DNA of 64,000 nt from Aedoeadaptatus coxii (lineage in GTDB: Bacteria > Bacillota > Clostridia > Tissierellales > Peptoniphilaceae). Shown piece after piece: positions 1-7,289 of this stretch; the stretch's first letter is position 1; every line of letters starts with the position of its first letter. Both the position numbers and the translations under genes were made by a program. Under the pieces are notes generated by a model. That model worked only from the letters and a program-made list of their open reading frames with translations, was not told the origin of the DNA and ran no database searches. Location of the stretch: the NCBI RefSeq assembly GCF_903819215.1, contig NZ_CAIJCT010000010.1, one strand, 5' to 3'.

Positions 1-19
1 AGCCCTATTGCGCCCACCA
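1..19 (+). tRNA. tRNA 3' end (partial, probably tRNA-Val)
   Basis: Only the last part of the T arm, the 3' acceptor strand (TGCGCCC), a discriminator A and CCA are present, because the window starts inside the gene. The acceptor strand and T-arm resemble clostridial tRNA-Val, but the anticodon is outside the window, so the identity is a guess. Confidence 0.6.
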
Positions 20-22
20 TAT

Positions 23-99
23 GGCCTGGTAGTTCAGTTGGTTAGAATGCCAGCCTGTCACGCTGGAGGTCGTCGGTTCGAGCCCGATCCAGGTCGCCA
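23..99 (+). tRNA. tRNA-Asp (GTC)
   Basis: Acceptor strands GGCCTGG and CCAGGTC pair with one G-U, followed by G and an encoded CCA. The anticodon stem CCAGC/GCTGG holds the loop CTGTCAC, giving anticodon GTC. Second member of the tandem array. Confidence 0.96.
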
Positions 100-132
100 A
101 CAACTATGACAATGTTCGCATTGTCATTCTAC

Positions 133-208
133 GCTGGTGTAGCTCAATTGGTAGAGCAACTGATTTGTAATCAGTAGGTTAGGGGTTCAAGTCCTCCCAC
201 CAGCTCCA
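133..208 (+). tRNA. tRNA-Thr (TGT)
   Basis: Acceptor GCTGGTG pairs with CACCAGC. The anticodon stem ACTGA/TCAGT holds the loop TTTGTAA, giving anticodon TGT. CCA is encoded. Confidence 0.96.
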
Positions 209-225
209 GTGCGTAAGCACTCTTT

Positions 226-311
226 GGAGGAGTTCCCGAGTTGGCCAAAGGGGACGGACTGTAAATCCGTTAGCTCAGCTTTCAGTGGTTCGAATCCACT
301 CTCCTCCACCA
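226..311 (+). tRNA. tRNA-Tyr (GTA)
   Basis: Class II tRNA of 86 nt with acceptor GGAGGAG/CTCCTCC, a long variable arm and anticodon GTA in the loop CTGTAAA. CCA is encoded. Confidence 0.96.
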
Positions 312-354
312 TTTTCATCATCGTGTACCGGGAGACTTATTTCGATATTCAACT

Positions 355-428
355 GCGGGTGTAGCTCAGTGGTAGAGCCCCAGCCTTCCAAGCTGGTTGC
401 GAGGGTTCGATTCCCTTCACCCGCTCCA
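355..428 (+). tRNA. tRNA-Gly (TCC)
   Basis: Acceptor GCGGGTG/CACCCGC. Anticodon stem CCAGC/GCTGG with loop CTTCCAA gives anticodon TCC. CCA is encoded. Confidence 0.96.
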
Positions 429-431
429 TGA

Positions 432-508
432 GCACCTATAGCTCAGTAGGATAGAGCAACGGACTTCTAATCCGTGTGTCGGGGGTTCGAATCCTCCTAG
501 GTGCGCCA
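432..508 (+). tRNA. tRNA-Arg (TCT)
   Basis: Acceptor GCACCTA/TAGGTGC. Anticodon stem ACGGA/TCCGT with loop CTTCTAA gives anticodon TCT. CCA is encoded. Confidence 0.96.
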
Positions 509-519
509 TCAACAATTAT

Positions 520-596
520 TGGGGCGTAGCCAAGTCGGTAAGGCACCAGACTTTGACTCTGGCATTCCACAGGTTCGAGTCCTGTCGCCCCAGCCA
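520..596 (+). tRNA. tRNA-Gln (TTG)
   Basis: Acceptor TGGGGCG/CGCCCCA, with the weak U1-A72 pair usual for tRNA-Gln. The anticodon loop CTTTGAC gives TTG. CCA is encoded. Confidence 0.95.
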
Positions 597-600
597 TTAT

Positions 601-676
601 GATTCATTAGCTCAGTCGGTAGAGCACCTGACTTTTAATCAGGGTGTCCCGGGTTCAAGTCCCGGATGGATCACCA
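601..676 (+). tRNA. tRNA-Lys (TTT)
   Basis: Acceptor GATTCAT/ATGGATC (one T-G). Anticodon stem CCTGA/TCAGG with loop CTTTTAA gives anticodon TTT. CCA is encoded. Confidence 0.96.
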
Positions 677-682
677 TAAATA

Positions 683-771
683 GGAGAGGTATCGAAGCGG
701 TCATAACGAGGCGGTCTTGAAAACCGTTAGGGTTCACGCCCACGTGGGTTCGAATCCCACCCTCTCCGCCA
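683..771 (+). tRNA. tRNA-Ser (TGA)
   Basis: Class II tRNA of 89 nt with acceptor GGAGAGG/CCTCTCC and a long variable arm. Anticodon loop CTTGAAA gives TGA. CCA is encoded. Confidence 0.96.
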
Positions 772-775
772 TATT

Positions 776-866
776 GGAGAAGTACTCAAGTGGCTGAAGA
801 GGCTCCCCTGCTAAGGGAGTAGGTCCTTCACGGGGCGCGAGGGTTCAAATCCCTCCTTCTCCGCCA
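776..866 (+). tRNA. tRNA-Ser (GCT)
   Basis: Class II tRNA of 91 nt with acceptor GGAGAAG/CTTCTCC and a long variable arm. Anticodon stem CTCCC/GGGAG with loop CTGCTAA gives GCT. CCA is encoded. Confidence 0.96.
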
Positions 867-872
867 TAACGA

Positions 873-949
873 GGGCCTTTAGCTCAGTTGGTTAGAGCTC
901 CCGGCTCATAACCGGTAGGTCCAGGGTTCGAGTCCCTGAGGGCCCACCA
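873..949 (+). tRNA. tRNA with CAT anticodon (Met elongator or Ile2)
   Basis: Acceptor GGGCCTT/GAGGGCCC region with a paired G1-C72, so it is not the initiator, which has an unpaired first position. The anticodon loop CTCATAA gives CAT. The same loop occurs in tRNA-Ile2, where C34 becomes lysidine, so elongator Met and Ile2 cannot be separated by eye. Confidence 0.92.
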
Positions 950-954
950 AATTT

Positions 955-1030
955 GCCCAGATAGCTCAGTCGGTAGAGCAGCAGACTGAAAATCTGCGTG
1001 TCGCTGGTTCGATTCCGGCTCTGGGCACCA
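955..1030 (+). tRNA. tRNA-Phe (GAA)
   Basis: Acceptor GCCCAGA/TCTGGGC. Anticodon stem GCAGA/TCTGC with loop CTGAAAA gives GAA. CCA is encoded. Last gene of the first array; a terminator follows. Confidence 0.96.
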
Positions 1031-1043
1031 ATTGAGTTACCCG

Positions 1044-1071
1044 TAACTGTAGCAGTGGCTGCAGTTTTTTT
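1044..1071 (+). terminator. Intrinsic terminator of the tRNA array
   Basis: Stem ACTGTAGC / GCTGCAGT (one T-G pair) with loop AGTG is followed directly by seven T. It lies between tRNA-Phe and the promoter of tRNA-Trp. Confidence 0.8.
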
Positions 1072-1098
1072 ATATCAGAATAATTCCGGAAGGCACAG

Positions 1099-1127
1099 TT
1101 GCATGAGGATTTAAAATCTGGTAGTAT
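1099..1127 (+). promoter_or_regulatory. Predicted sigma-A promoter of tRNA-Trp
   Basis: TTGCAT (1099-1104), a 17-base spacer and TAGTAT (1122-1127) lie 15 bases before the tRNA, after the preceding terminator. The tRNA-Trp gene therefore looks like its own transcription unit. Confidence 0.6.
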
Positions 1128-1141
1128 TTACTTATTATTAT

Positions 1142-1216
1142 AGGAGTATAGTTCAGTGGTAGAACGTTGGTCTCCAAAACCAAATGCCGTGGGTTCAAAT
1201 CCTACTACTCCTGCCA
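1142..1216 (+). tRNA. tRNA-Trp (CCA)
   Basis: Acceptor AGGAGTA/TACTCCT. Anticodon stem TTGGT/ACCAA with loop CTCCAAA gives CCA. The gene has its own promoter and terminator. Confidence 0.96.
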
Positions 1217-1247
1217 AAAAAGGTCGAGTGATACTCGACCTTTTTTC
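1216..1247 (+). terminator. Intrinsic terminator after tRNA-Trp
   Basis: Perfect 9-bp stem AGGTCGAGT / ACTCGACCT, flanked by an A-run and six T. It may also serve the convergent gene at 1271-2062. Confidence 0.9.
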
Positions 1248-1270
1248 GTATGGAAATGTATTCAATTGAT

Positions 1271-2062
1271 TTAGTCGCTAAGGTGGCGTAGATAATGGAT
1301 AAATTCGAGGATCGTAGAGTAAAAGACCTCCTCGCCTAAAGCAAAGATGAGATAACCGGGCGGCGAATTTACCATCGACTGAATGGGTACATCGGTTTCT
1401 ACGACGAGAGCCTTCGTGTTTTGATCGTAGGGCAACCATGTCGCCTGAAGCTCCAATCGAAAGAGTCCGTCTTTTTCCTCGTAGAGAGCGTCTCCTCGTT
1501 GAATATAGCGTGAAAGCGAATCGTTGGTATGCCCTGTTACGGTGAAAGGCGATGGCGAAATGGCATCGATCCAAATGTCGCTTGCGCTCTGCTCTTCCAC
1601 GAGACGCTCGTATGCTGCGCCGATCTGTTCCATGGCTTTTATATTACGCTTCATGGCCTCTTGTACTTCATTTTCACGCCCTTCTTTCAGGAGTGAATGA
1701 AGATCAGACCCGAGGATCACTTTCTCATGGGATAAACTTTCCATTGAATAACTTTTATAAGGAACGATGCGTGTGCGGGCTTTTATCTCTTTGTAGAGAT
1801 CCACAGAATTTGAAAGTTTACTCAGTGATTCTTTTGATAAGAGCGGCGTGGCCGTTTTTTGTTCAAATCCGCTGTTAAAAGTGTAGAGCACATCGTTTTC
1901 GGGCATATCTCTTAAGAGCCGATCGAGGGATGCGATCCAATCATATGTAGCATCTTTTCTTTCAAAATCGAAAAAGAGCGTGCCGTTTTGTGACAATATA
2001 AAGGCGAAGGGGCGCGCCCCGGGGCCGTAATGGGAACAATAAAGTTGTAAGTAATTGACCAT
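1271..2062 (-). CDS. Ribonuclease H-like (YprB/DUF2779-type) domain protein
   Basis: A 263-residue soluble protein with no signal peptide or membrane segment. An N-terminal stretch with VLYTFNSGFEQ followed by SVDLYKEI resembles the nuclease fold of YprB/DUF2779 proteins, in which a short '(Y/F)N..FE' motif precedes a 'DL' motif; the role would be an unassigned nucleic-acid exonuclease. The start used is the ATG at 2062, because AAGGAGG lies 5 bases upstream; an ATG nine codons earlier lacks a site. It is convergent with the tRNA-Trp terminator and divergent from the cysteine desulfurase gene. The function is uncertain: the family link rests on a few motifs, and the usual acidic catalytic set was not verified. 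Confidence 0.7.
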   Translation of the reverse strand: MVNYLQLYCSHYGPGARPFAFILSQNGTLFFDFERKDATYDWIASLDRLLRDMPENDVLYTFNSGFEQKTATPLLSKESLSKLSNSVDLYKEIKARTRIVPYKSYSMESLSHEKVILGSDLHSLLKEGRENEVQEAMKRNIKAMEQIGAAYERLVEEQSASDIWIDAISPSPFTVTGHTNDSLSRYIQRGDALYEEKDGLFRLELQATWLPYDQNTKALVVETDVPIQSMVNSPPGYLIFALGEEVFYSTILEFIHYLRHLSD

Positions 2063-2109
2063 GGTATCCTCCTTAGAGTAGTATATCATAGGAAAAAGGG
2101 AGGGATTTT

Positions 2110-3234
2110 ATGATTTATTTGGATAACTGTGCGACGACGAAACCGAAGAAATCCGTTGTAAAGGCAATGGTGGAGGCCTTAGAAAAAGACTTTTACAATC
2201 CGTCGAGTTTACATATAGCGGCTGTCGAAGTGGAAAAAAAGAAGGAAGCCATTCGCAACAATATTAAAGATTATTTCCATTGCAGCGGCGAACTTTATTT
2301 CACTTCGGGCGCTACCGAATCCAATAATACGGCCATTAACAGCGCGATTTTGGAAGGTAAGCGCTTTGGTAATAATGTGGTGACGACGAATATCGAACAT
2401 CCCTCGATTTTAAATGTTTTAAAGGCACAAGATGTGGAAGTACGTTATGTGCCCATCGATTCCACAGGGCACGTTTCAAAAGAGAGTGTACTGGAAGCAG
2501 TAGATGAAAACACCATGCTTCTTTCTCTTTTCCACGTGAATAACGAATTGGGCACCATTAATCCCGTCGAGGAATGGGTGCCGGAAATAAAAGAAAAATT
2601 CCCGCGCATTAAAGTCCACATCGACGGTGTGCAAGCCGTTGGAAAATTGCCAGTCGATTTCGATAAAATCGGCTGCGACAGTTATTCTTTCAGCGGCCAC
2701 AAATTTCACGGGCCGAAGGGCATCGGCGGTCTTCTCGTGAGAAAACCGATGACACCTTATCTTTACGGCGGCGGACAGGAAATGGGTTTTCGCAGCGGTA
2801 CGGAAAATACACCCGGCATTTACGGATTAGGCGCAGCTTTTGACGCGCTGAAAGAGGAAGGAATTTGCCTCGATGAAGCTCGTGAAAGATGGCAGTTTTT
2901 AAAAGAGGGTGTCGAATCCATCGGGGATGTAGTCATTAACTCCATAGAACCTGCAACTCCCTATATTGTAAACGTGAGTATCGACGACACGCGAGGCGAG
3001 GTGCTCCTCCATATGCTCGAGGAAAAAGAGATTTACATCTCAACGTCCAGCGCCTGCTCCAGCCATCGCACGGGAAAGAATCCCATTTTAACGGCATTGG
3101 GACTAAAGGATTCTCTTGCTCAGGGTACCATTCGCATTTGTTTGAGTCGCGACACGACCATGGAAGAACTGGAAGAATTTATAGAAGAGCTGAAAACTGC
3201 CGTCGCCGACGTGCGGGATATAATGAGGAGATAG
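2110..3234 (+). CDS. Cysteine desulfurase (NifS/IscS family), ThiI partner
   Basis: A 374-residue class-V aminotransferase-fold PLP enzyme that takes sulfur from L-cysteine as a protein persulfide. The PLP lysine is in SGHKFHGPKG (about Lys198). The N-terminal YLDNCATTKP and the HIDGVQAVGK segment are family landmarks. The catalytic cysteine is in SSACSSHRTG (about Cys316), with the serine-rich loop typical of NifS/IscS proteins. thiI begins 2 bases after its stop codon, which matches the dedicated NifZ-ThiI pairs of Gram-positive bacteria: its likely job is to feed sulfur to ThiI for 4-thiouridine in tRNA, possibly also for thiamine. The start has GGGAGGG upstream. The gene lies beside a large tRNA array, though that may be chance. 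Confidence 0.93.
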   Translation: MIYLDNCATTKPKKSVVKAMVEALEKDFYNPSSLHIAAVEVEKKKEAIRNNIKDYFHCSGELYFTSGATESNNTAINSAILEGKRFGNNVVTTNIEHPSILNVLKAQDVEVRYVPIDSTGHVSKESVLEAVDENTMLLSLFHVNNELGTINPVEEWVPEIKEKFPRIKVHIDGVQAVGKLPVDFDKIGCDSYSFSGHKFHGPKGIGGLLVRKPMTPYLYGGGQEMGFRSGTENTPGIYGLGAAFDALKEEGICLDEARERWQFLKEGVESIGDVVINSIEPATPYIVNVSIDDTRGEVLLHMLEEKEIYISTSSACSSHRTGKNPILTALGLKDSLAQGTIRICLSRDTTMEELEEFIEELKTAVADVRDIMRR

Positions 3235-3235
3235 A

Positions 3236-4423
3236 ATGAAGAGAGTTTTAAGTTTAAGTTTAGGTGAGGTCGTCTTAAAAGGGGCCAATCGACGCTTTTT
3301 TATACGACGCATCGTGCAAAACATCGAGAGTATTTTAAGTGATATCGGGTATAAAAACATTATCCCTGAAATGGGGAAAATTCAGGTGGAGATCGATCCC
3401 GATGTAGAAGAAGCGGCGATTAAACGGCTGCAATTTGTATTCGGCATCGTCTACATTTCACCGAGCTGGTGCTTCGAAAAAGATTGGGATACATTGAAAG
3501 AACGGGCCGCGGAATATGTCGGCGACGTTTTAAAAGAAAATCCCGAATACGCCACATTTAAAGTCCTTACGAAGCGGAGCGACAAAGATTTCTTTAAAGA
3601 TTCCATGGAAGTGAACATGGATTTAGGCGCCGTGATACTCGACCGTTATGGCGACAAGCTTTCCGTCGACGTTCACGCACCGGATTTTCATCTTTACGTG
3701 GACATAAAGAACGAAATTTACATTTACCATCATAAAATCAAAACCTACGGCGGCCTACCCTTAGGTACCAACGGCAAGGGCCTCTTGCTCTTAAGCGGCG
3801 GCATCGATTCGCCGGTAGCGGGCTTTTTAATGGCAAAGCGCGGCGTACAAATCGACGCACTCCACTTCCATTCCTATCCCTTTACCTCGCCGAGGGCTGA
3901 GGAAAAGGTAATGGACCTCGCCAAAATTTTAGCCCGTTATGTAACGAAGATGACGGTATACAGCGTCAACCTTTTGCCCATTCAAAAAGAGCTCAACAAA
4001 AATTGTCCGCCGGAAGAAATGACGGTACTTTCTCGCCGCTTTATGATGCGCATCGCCAATCGTTTGGCGGAAAAATACGGCTATAAATCCGTAGTAACCG
4101 GAGAAAATTTAGGGCAAGTGGCGAGCCAAACTATCGACGGCTTAACGGTGATGAATAATGTGGCGGAACCTATTATTTTCAGACCCCTTATCGGCATGGA
4201 CAAGGTCGATATTATTCGATGGGCGGAGAAAATCGAAACCTACGAAACGTCCATTCAGCCTTTCGAGGATTGCTGTACCGTCTTTTTACCGAAACACCCG
4301 AGCCTTCGCCCGACGGTGGAGGATATGGAACGTTCGGAAGCTAATTTAGATATCGAGGCCATGTTGGATGCCTCTATGGAAACGCTGAAGATTACCCATA
4401 TTAATGCAAAGGAGAATCTATGA
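3236..4423 (+). CDS. thiI: tRNA 4-thiouridine synthase ThiI
   Basis: A 395-residue cytosolic enzyme with the ThiI order: an N-terminal ferredoxin-like part, a THUMP RNA-binding domain (about 60-165) and a PP-loop ATPase domain carrying SGGIDSPVAG (187 onward). It adenylates U8 of tRNA and replaces the oxygen with sulfur. The C-terminal rhodanese domain of E. coli ThiI is absent, as in most Gram-positive homologs, so persulfide must come directly from the cysteine desulfurase encoded just upstream. EDCCTVFLPKHP holds the conserved catalytic-domain cysteine. The C-terminus overlaps the next ATG by 4 bases, so lemA is probably translationally coupled. Confidence 0.95.
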   Translation: MKRVLSLSLGEVVLKGANRRFFIRRIVQNIESILSDIGYKNIIPEMGKIQVEIDPDVEEAAIKRLQFVFGIVYISPSWCFEKDWDTLKERAAEYVGDVLKENPEYATFKVLTKRSDKDFFKDSMEVNMDLGAVILDRYGDKLSVDVHAPDFHLYVDIKNEIYIYHHKIKTYGGLPLGTNGKGLLLLSGGIDSPVAGFLMAKRGVQIDALHFHSYPFTSPRAEEKVMDLAKILARYVTKMTVYSVNLLPIQKELNKNCPPEEMTVLSRRFMMRIANRLAEKYGYKSVVTGENLGQVASQTIDGLTVMNNVAEPIIFRPLIGMDKVDIIRWAEKIETYETSIQPFEDCCTVFLPKHPSLRPTVEDMERSEANLDIEAMLDASMETLKITHINAKENL

Positions 4424-4971
4424 AAAAGTTTTTACCCGTAATACTGATCGTCCTTGCGGTGGTCGGTTTATTCGGATCCACTTACAACAAACTGCAAGTG
4501 AAAGATGAAGATGTGAACCAGGCATGGGCGCAAGTGGAAAATACCATGCAACGCCGGGCGGACTTAATCCCGAACCTGGTAGAGACCGTAAAGGGCTATG
4601 CAAAACACGAAGAAGATGTGTTTACGAAAGTGACCGAAGCGCGCAGTGCCGTGCAGTCGGCTAAAACTCCCGGAGAATATGCTGCGGCCAACGAGCAAAT
4701 GAACGAGGCCATTCGCAACATCAATGTAGTGGCGGAAGCCTACCCGGATCTTAAGGCCAACGAAAGTTTCCAAAATTTACAATCGGAACTGGCGGGCACG
4801 GAAAATCGCATTGCCGTGGAACGGAAGCGTTACAACGAAAAAGTAGCCGATTTTAACAAAGCGGTGAAACACTTCCCCACCAATCTTGTGGCGAAAATGT
4901 TGGGATTTGGCCCGAGAGAATATTTCCAATTAGCTGAAGGCGCCGACAAAGTGCCGACGGTTAAATTCTAG
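4420..4971 (+). CDS. lemA: LemA family membrane protein
   Basis: A 183-residue protein with one N-terminal membrane helix (about 4-20: VILIVLAVVGLFG) and then a long helical bundle. NQAWAQVENTMQRRADLIPNLVE and the later NKAVKHFPTNLVAK / FGPREYFQ segments are the LemA signature. The molecular role of LemA is not established; it is an envelope-associated helical protein often next to TPM-domain proteins, as here. The ATG overlaps the end of thiI by 4 bases, and the TPM gene follows after 9 bases. Confidence 0.93.
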   Translation: MKKFLPVILIVLAVVGLFGSTYNKLQVKDEDVNQAWAQVENTMQRRADLIPNLVETVKGYAKHEEDVFTKVTEARSAVQSAKTPGEYAAANEQMNEAIRNINVVAEAYPDLKANESFQNLQSELAGTENRIAVERKRYNEKVADFNKAVKHFPTNLVAKMLGFGPREYFQLAEGADKVPTVKF

Positions 4972-4980
4972 GAACAGCTT

Positions 4981-5781
4981 ATGAAGAAAAAGAGTCTCAT
5001 CATCTTTTTTCTGGTTTTATTATGTGCAACTCCGGTATTTGCCGACGCACTGCCGGAGCCGACGAGAGACTTTTACGTTTACGACGAAGCCCATATTTTA
5101 TCGGAAGAGGCGAAATCCAAAATCATCGCCACCAATGAATCCCTTTACGAGCAAACCGGTGCTCAGGTAGTGGTTGCCGTGTTAAATCGCTTGCCCGAAG
5201 GGGAAGACATTAATTCTGCGGCGGTGGACTTATTTGAAAAGTGGAAAATCGGAAGCAAAGATAAAGACAACGGCATTTTACTTCTGATTTCTATGGAAGA
5301 CAGAAAATTTAAAATCGAAGTGGGCTACGGCCTTGAAGGCGCTATTCCCGATATGAAGGCCAATCAGATCTTAAACGACCTTACCCCCTATTTTAAGGCG
5401 GGAGACTACGAGGAAGGCATTCTGAACGCTTTTAGCCGTATTCTAAACCTTATCGGCGAGGAATACGGCATCACCGTCGACGGCACGGAAAATCTTCCCC
5501 CTCCGGAAGAGAATCCGACGGTGGACGATGGGGGGACAGATTTTACAGGTCTTATTGTGCGTATCATCCTTCTGATTATCGTCATCAATTTCTTCTTCGG
5601 CGGCGGAGGAGGACGACGCAGACGCTATTACCGCGGACCGAGATCCGGCCCCTTCATCTTCCCGGGCGGAGGATTCGGAGGTTTTGGCGGGGGTTCCTTT
5701 GGCGGAGGCTCTTTCGGTGGCGGCGGAAACTTCGGCGGAGGCGGTTCATCCGGCGGAGGAGGCGCCAGCGGGGGCTGGTAA
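4981..5781 (+). CDS. TPM-domain (YgcG/Psb32-like) membrane protein with glycine-rich tail
   Basis: A 266-residue protein. The N-terminal signal peptide (KKKSLIIFFLVLLCATPVFA) should be cleaved after about residue 20. A TPM domain follows (about 25-165; FYVYDEAHILSEEAK, VVVAVLNRLPEG, FKIEVGYGLEGAIPD). Then comes an acidic linker, one membrane helix (about 188-203) and a tail of Arg/Tyr followed by Gly-Gly-Phe/Ser repeats ending in GASGGW. The family is found with LemA across bacteria; it is probably anchored with the TPM domain outside. The poly-glycine tail is common in the family. A terminator follows the stop directly, closing the desulfurase-thiI-lemA-TPM unit. Confidence 0.9.
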   Translation: MKKKSLIIFFLVLLCATPVFADALPEPTRDFYVYDEAHILSEEAKSKIIATNESLYEQTGAQVVVAVLNRLPEGEDINSAAVDLFEKWKIGSKDKDNGILLLISMEDRKFKIEVGYGLEGAIPDMKANQILNDLTPYFKAGDYEEGILNAFSRILNLIGEEYGITVDGTENLPPPEENPTVDDGGTDFTGLIVRIILLIIVINFFFGGGGGRRRRYYRGPRSGPFIFPGGGFGGFGGGSFGGGSFGGGGNFGGGGSSGGGGASGGW

Positions 5782-5785
5782 TGAA

Positions 5786-5816
5786 AAGTCGAGAGTGTAT
5801 CTCTCGGCTTTTTTTG
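5786..5816 (+). terminator. Intrinsic terminator
   Basis: Stem GTCGAGAG / CTCTCGGC with loop TGTAT and a run of nine T, four bases after the TPM gene stop. Confidence 0.9.
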
Positions 5817-5851
5817 TGGAGCCGTCGTAAAAGAAAATCCATATCATTATC

Positions 5852-5880
5852 TGGACGAATCGCAACGAAAAAATTATAAT
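5852..5880 (+). promoter_or_regulatory. Predicted sigma-A promoter of the small membrane protein gene
   Basis: TGGACG (5852-5857), a 17-base spacer and a perfect TATAAT (5875-5880), 30 bases before the ATG at 5910. The preceding unit ends in a terminator. Confidence 0.65.
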
Positions 5881-5909
5881 AAAGCCATAGAAAAATAGAG
5901 GAGAAATTT

Positions 5910-6161
5910 ATGAAACGAATCGTCAGAACATTGTGCAGCATCATTTACAGCCTATCCATTTTCGCTATTGCAGGCCATCGAATAAAACTTTATAATCTAG
6001 GCGGCGAAATGGAATACTATCTTTGGCTCGTAGGAACTCTCGCCTTGGCGGGTAACATATTTTTAGGTGACATGAAAAAAGGATATAGATACACTATGGG
6101 CAGTCTTTTAATTTTGGCATTTTTAGTTCTCGTCTTTATGCGTGGAAAACTTTATTTGTAA
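5910..6161 (+). CDS. Small membrane protein of unknown function
   Basis: An 83-residue protein with three predicted hydrophobic segments: about 5-23 (LCSIIYSLSIFAIAG), 38-53 (YLWLVGTLALAGNIFLG) and 63-78 (GSLLILAFLVLVFM). GAGGAG precedes the ATG with suitable spacing; the gene has its own promoter and a terminator after it. No family was recognised. Confidence 0.7.
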   Translation: MKRIVRTLCSIIYSLSIFAIAGHRIKLYNLGGEMEYYLWLVGTLALAGNIFLGDMKKGYRYTMGSLLILAFLVLVFMRGKLYL

Positions 6162-6164
6162 AGA

Positions 6165-6196
6165 AAAAACCTCCGAATCATCGGAGGTTTCGTTTT
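6165..6196. terminator. Bidirectional terminator
   Basis: Stem ACCTCCGA / TCGGAGGT with loop ATCA, an A-run before and a T-rich run after. It separates the small membrane gene from the convergent FNT channel gene, whose stop lies at its edge. Confidence 0.85.
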
Positions 6197-6950
6197 ATTC
6201 TCTTGCAATGAGTGCGTAGGGAATTCCTACAAAACAAATGCCGCCAATCATATTGCCAAGGGTCACGGCAATAAGATTATGAACGACGCCTGAAAAGGCG
6301 AGGGGAACGGCGGATTTCGCCATGAGACCGATGGAGAAAAGGGTCATGTTGGCGATACTGTGTTCAAAGCCCGTAATGACGAAGGTGGCGATGCACAAGG
6401 TGATAAAAAGGATTTTGCCGGCGCCGTCTGCTATGCGCCTCGATCCCCAAACAGCAAGGCAAACGAGCATATTACATAATATGCCGCGGAGCACGAGGGG
6501 GAAAAAGGCGATTTCGGTTTTTGCGAGAGCCCCTTGGGTGAAGACGTCTGCTGCAGAGCCTGTTGCGAAACCTGCGCCGACGAAAAGAGCGGCACAAAGA
6601 ATCGAGCCGAGCAGATTTCCGATCCAGCAAACCGTCCAAAGGGTTAAGGCGTCGGGGAGAGTGACGGTTTTTCGTGCAAGGCCGAGGGTCATTACCATAT
6701 TATTTCCCGTGAAAAGCTCCGCCCCGGCGACGATGACGAGAGTAAGGGCGATGGTAAAACAAAAGCCCATGATGATCTTAGTCGATGGGGCGGGCATAAG
6801 GGCTTGAATCGTAAATACGAGGCAAATAGCGATGCCCACAAAAAGCCCTGCGAGCATAGAGGCGATCAAATACCGCCCCGGATGGGAGTGCAACAAAGTC
6901 ACTTTGTCCTTTGCCGTTTCCGCCCAGCGATTAGCATCTTCTTGAAACAT
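6195..6950 (-). CDS. Formate/nitrite transporter (FNT) family channel
   Basis: A 251-residue integral membrane protein with six predicted helices. GAELFTGNNMVM (about 77-88) and the later GFEHSIANM are the FNT signatures; the latter holds the conserved pore histidine. FNT channels are pentamers that pass formate, nitrite or hydrosulfide. The substrate cannot be read from sequence; the gene is monocistronic and no pyruvate-formate lyase or nitrite reductase lies beside it. AGGAGG is correctly spaced before the ATG. Confidence 0.92.
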   Translation of the reverse strand: MFQEDANRWAETAKDKVTLLHSHPGRYLIASMLAGLFVGIAICLVFTIQALMPAPSTKIIMGFCFTIALTLVIVAGAELFTGNNMVMTLGLARKTVTLPDALTLWTVCWIGNLLGSILCAALFVGAGFATGSAADVFTQGALAKTEIAFFPLVLRGILCNMLVCLAVWGSRRIADGAGKILFITLCIATFVITGFEHSIANMTLFSIGLMAKSAVPLAFSGVVHNLIAVTLGNMIGGICFVGIPYALIARE

Positions 6951-7128
6951 AAAAACCTCCTAAACAGAATGGATAATGAACCATTTGATAACGGAATCTT
7001 CTTCCGATTATTTTAAAAACATAGAGACATTATAGCATGACGGTATCTTCAGACGGCGACAAAAAATAATCGGCAATTTCCATTAAGTGATCGAGGCCTG
7101 CGTATGCAATGTATTTTAGGGGAAAGAC

Positions 7129-7157
7129 TTGTCAGAGATGAAACTATCTTATAAAAT
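7129..7157 (+). promoter_or_regulatory. Predicted sigma-A promoter of the apbE unit
   Basis: TTGTCA (7129-7134), a 17-base spacer and TAAAAT (7152-7157). Transcription should start near 7164, leaving a leader of about 125 bases before apbE. Confidence 0.7.
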
Positions 7158-7159
7158 AG

Positions 7160-7289
7160 AGAAGGAAATCTCTACTTAATCGACCCTTCGGGATTGTGTT
7201 TCATTGGGATTTTTTATCGTCTATTCGAACTTAAAGGACGGGACCTCCCGTTCTTTTTCTATGTATGTTTCCTTTATGAAAGGAGTACC
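7160..7289 (+). promoter_or_regulatory. Structured 5' leader with attenuator-like terminator
   Basis: The leader contains a short AATC..CCC/GGGATT hairpin near 7177-7195 and, at 7236-7253, a strong stem GGACGGGA / TCCCGTTC with a very tight loop, followed by TTTTT. This is an intrinsic terminator placed after the promoter and before the apbE ribosome binding site, the layout of transcription attenuation. No known riboswitch class (preQ1, FMN, THF, TPP) was recognised. Confidence 0.5.

Noticed and set aside
1..1030. A 5S or other rRNA gene beside the tRNA array
   Set aside because: Only tRNAs and short spacers are seen; an rRNA operon may lie before the window.
1278..1574. ORF on the minus strand overlapping the RNase H-like gene in another frame
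   Set aside because: It is arginine-rich, has no ribosome binding site, and is a shadow of the real gene.
7160..7289. preQ1 or FMN riboswitch upstream of apbE/queT
   Set aside because: None of the conserved blocks of those classes is present; only a generic attenuator-like hairpin is seen.
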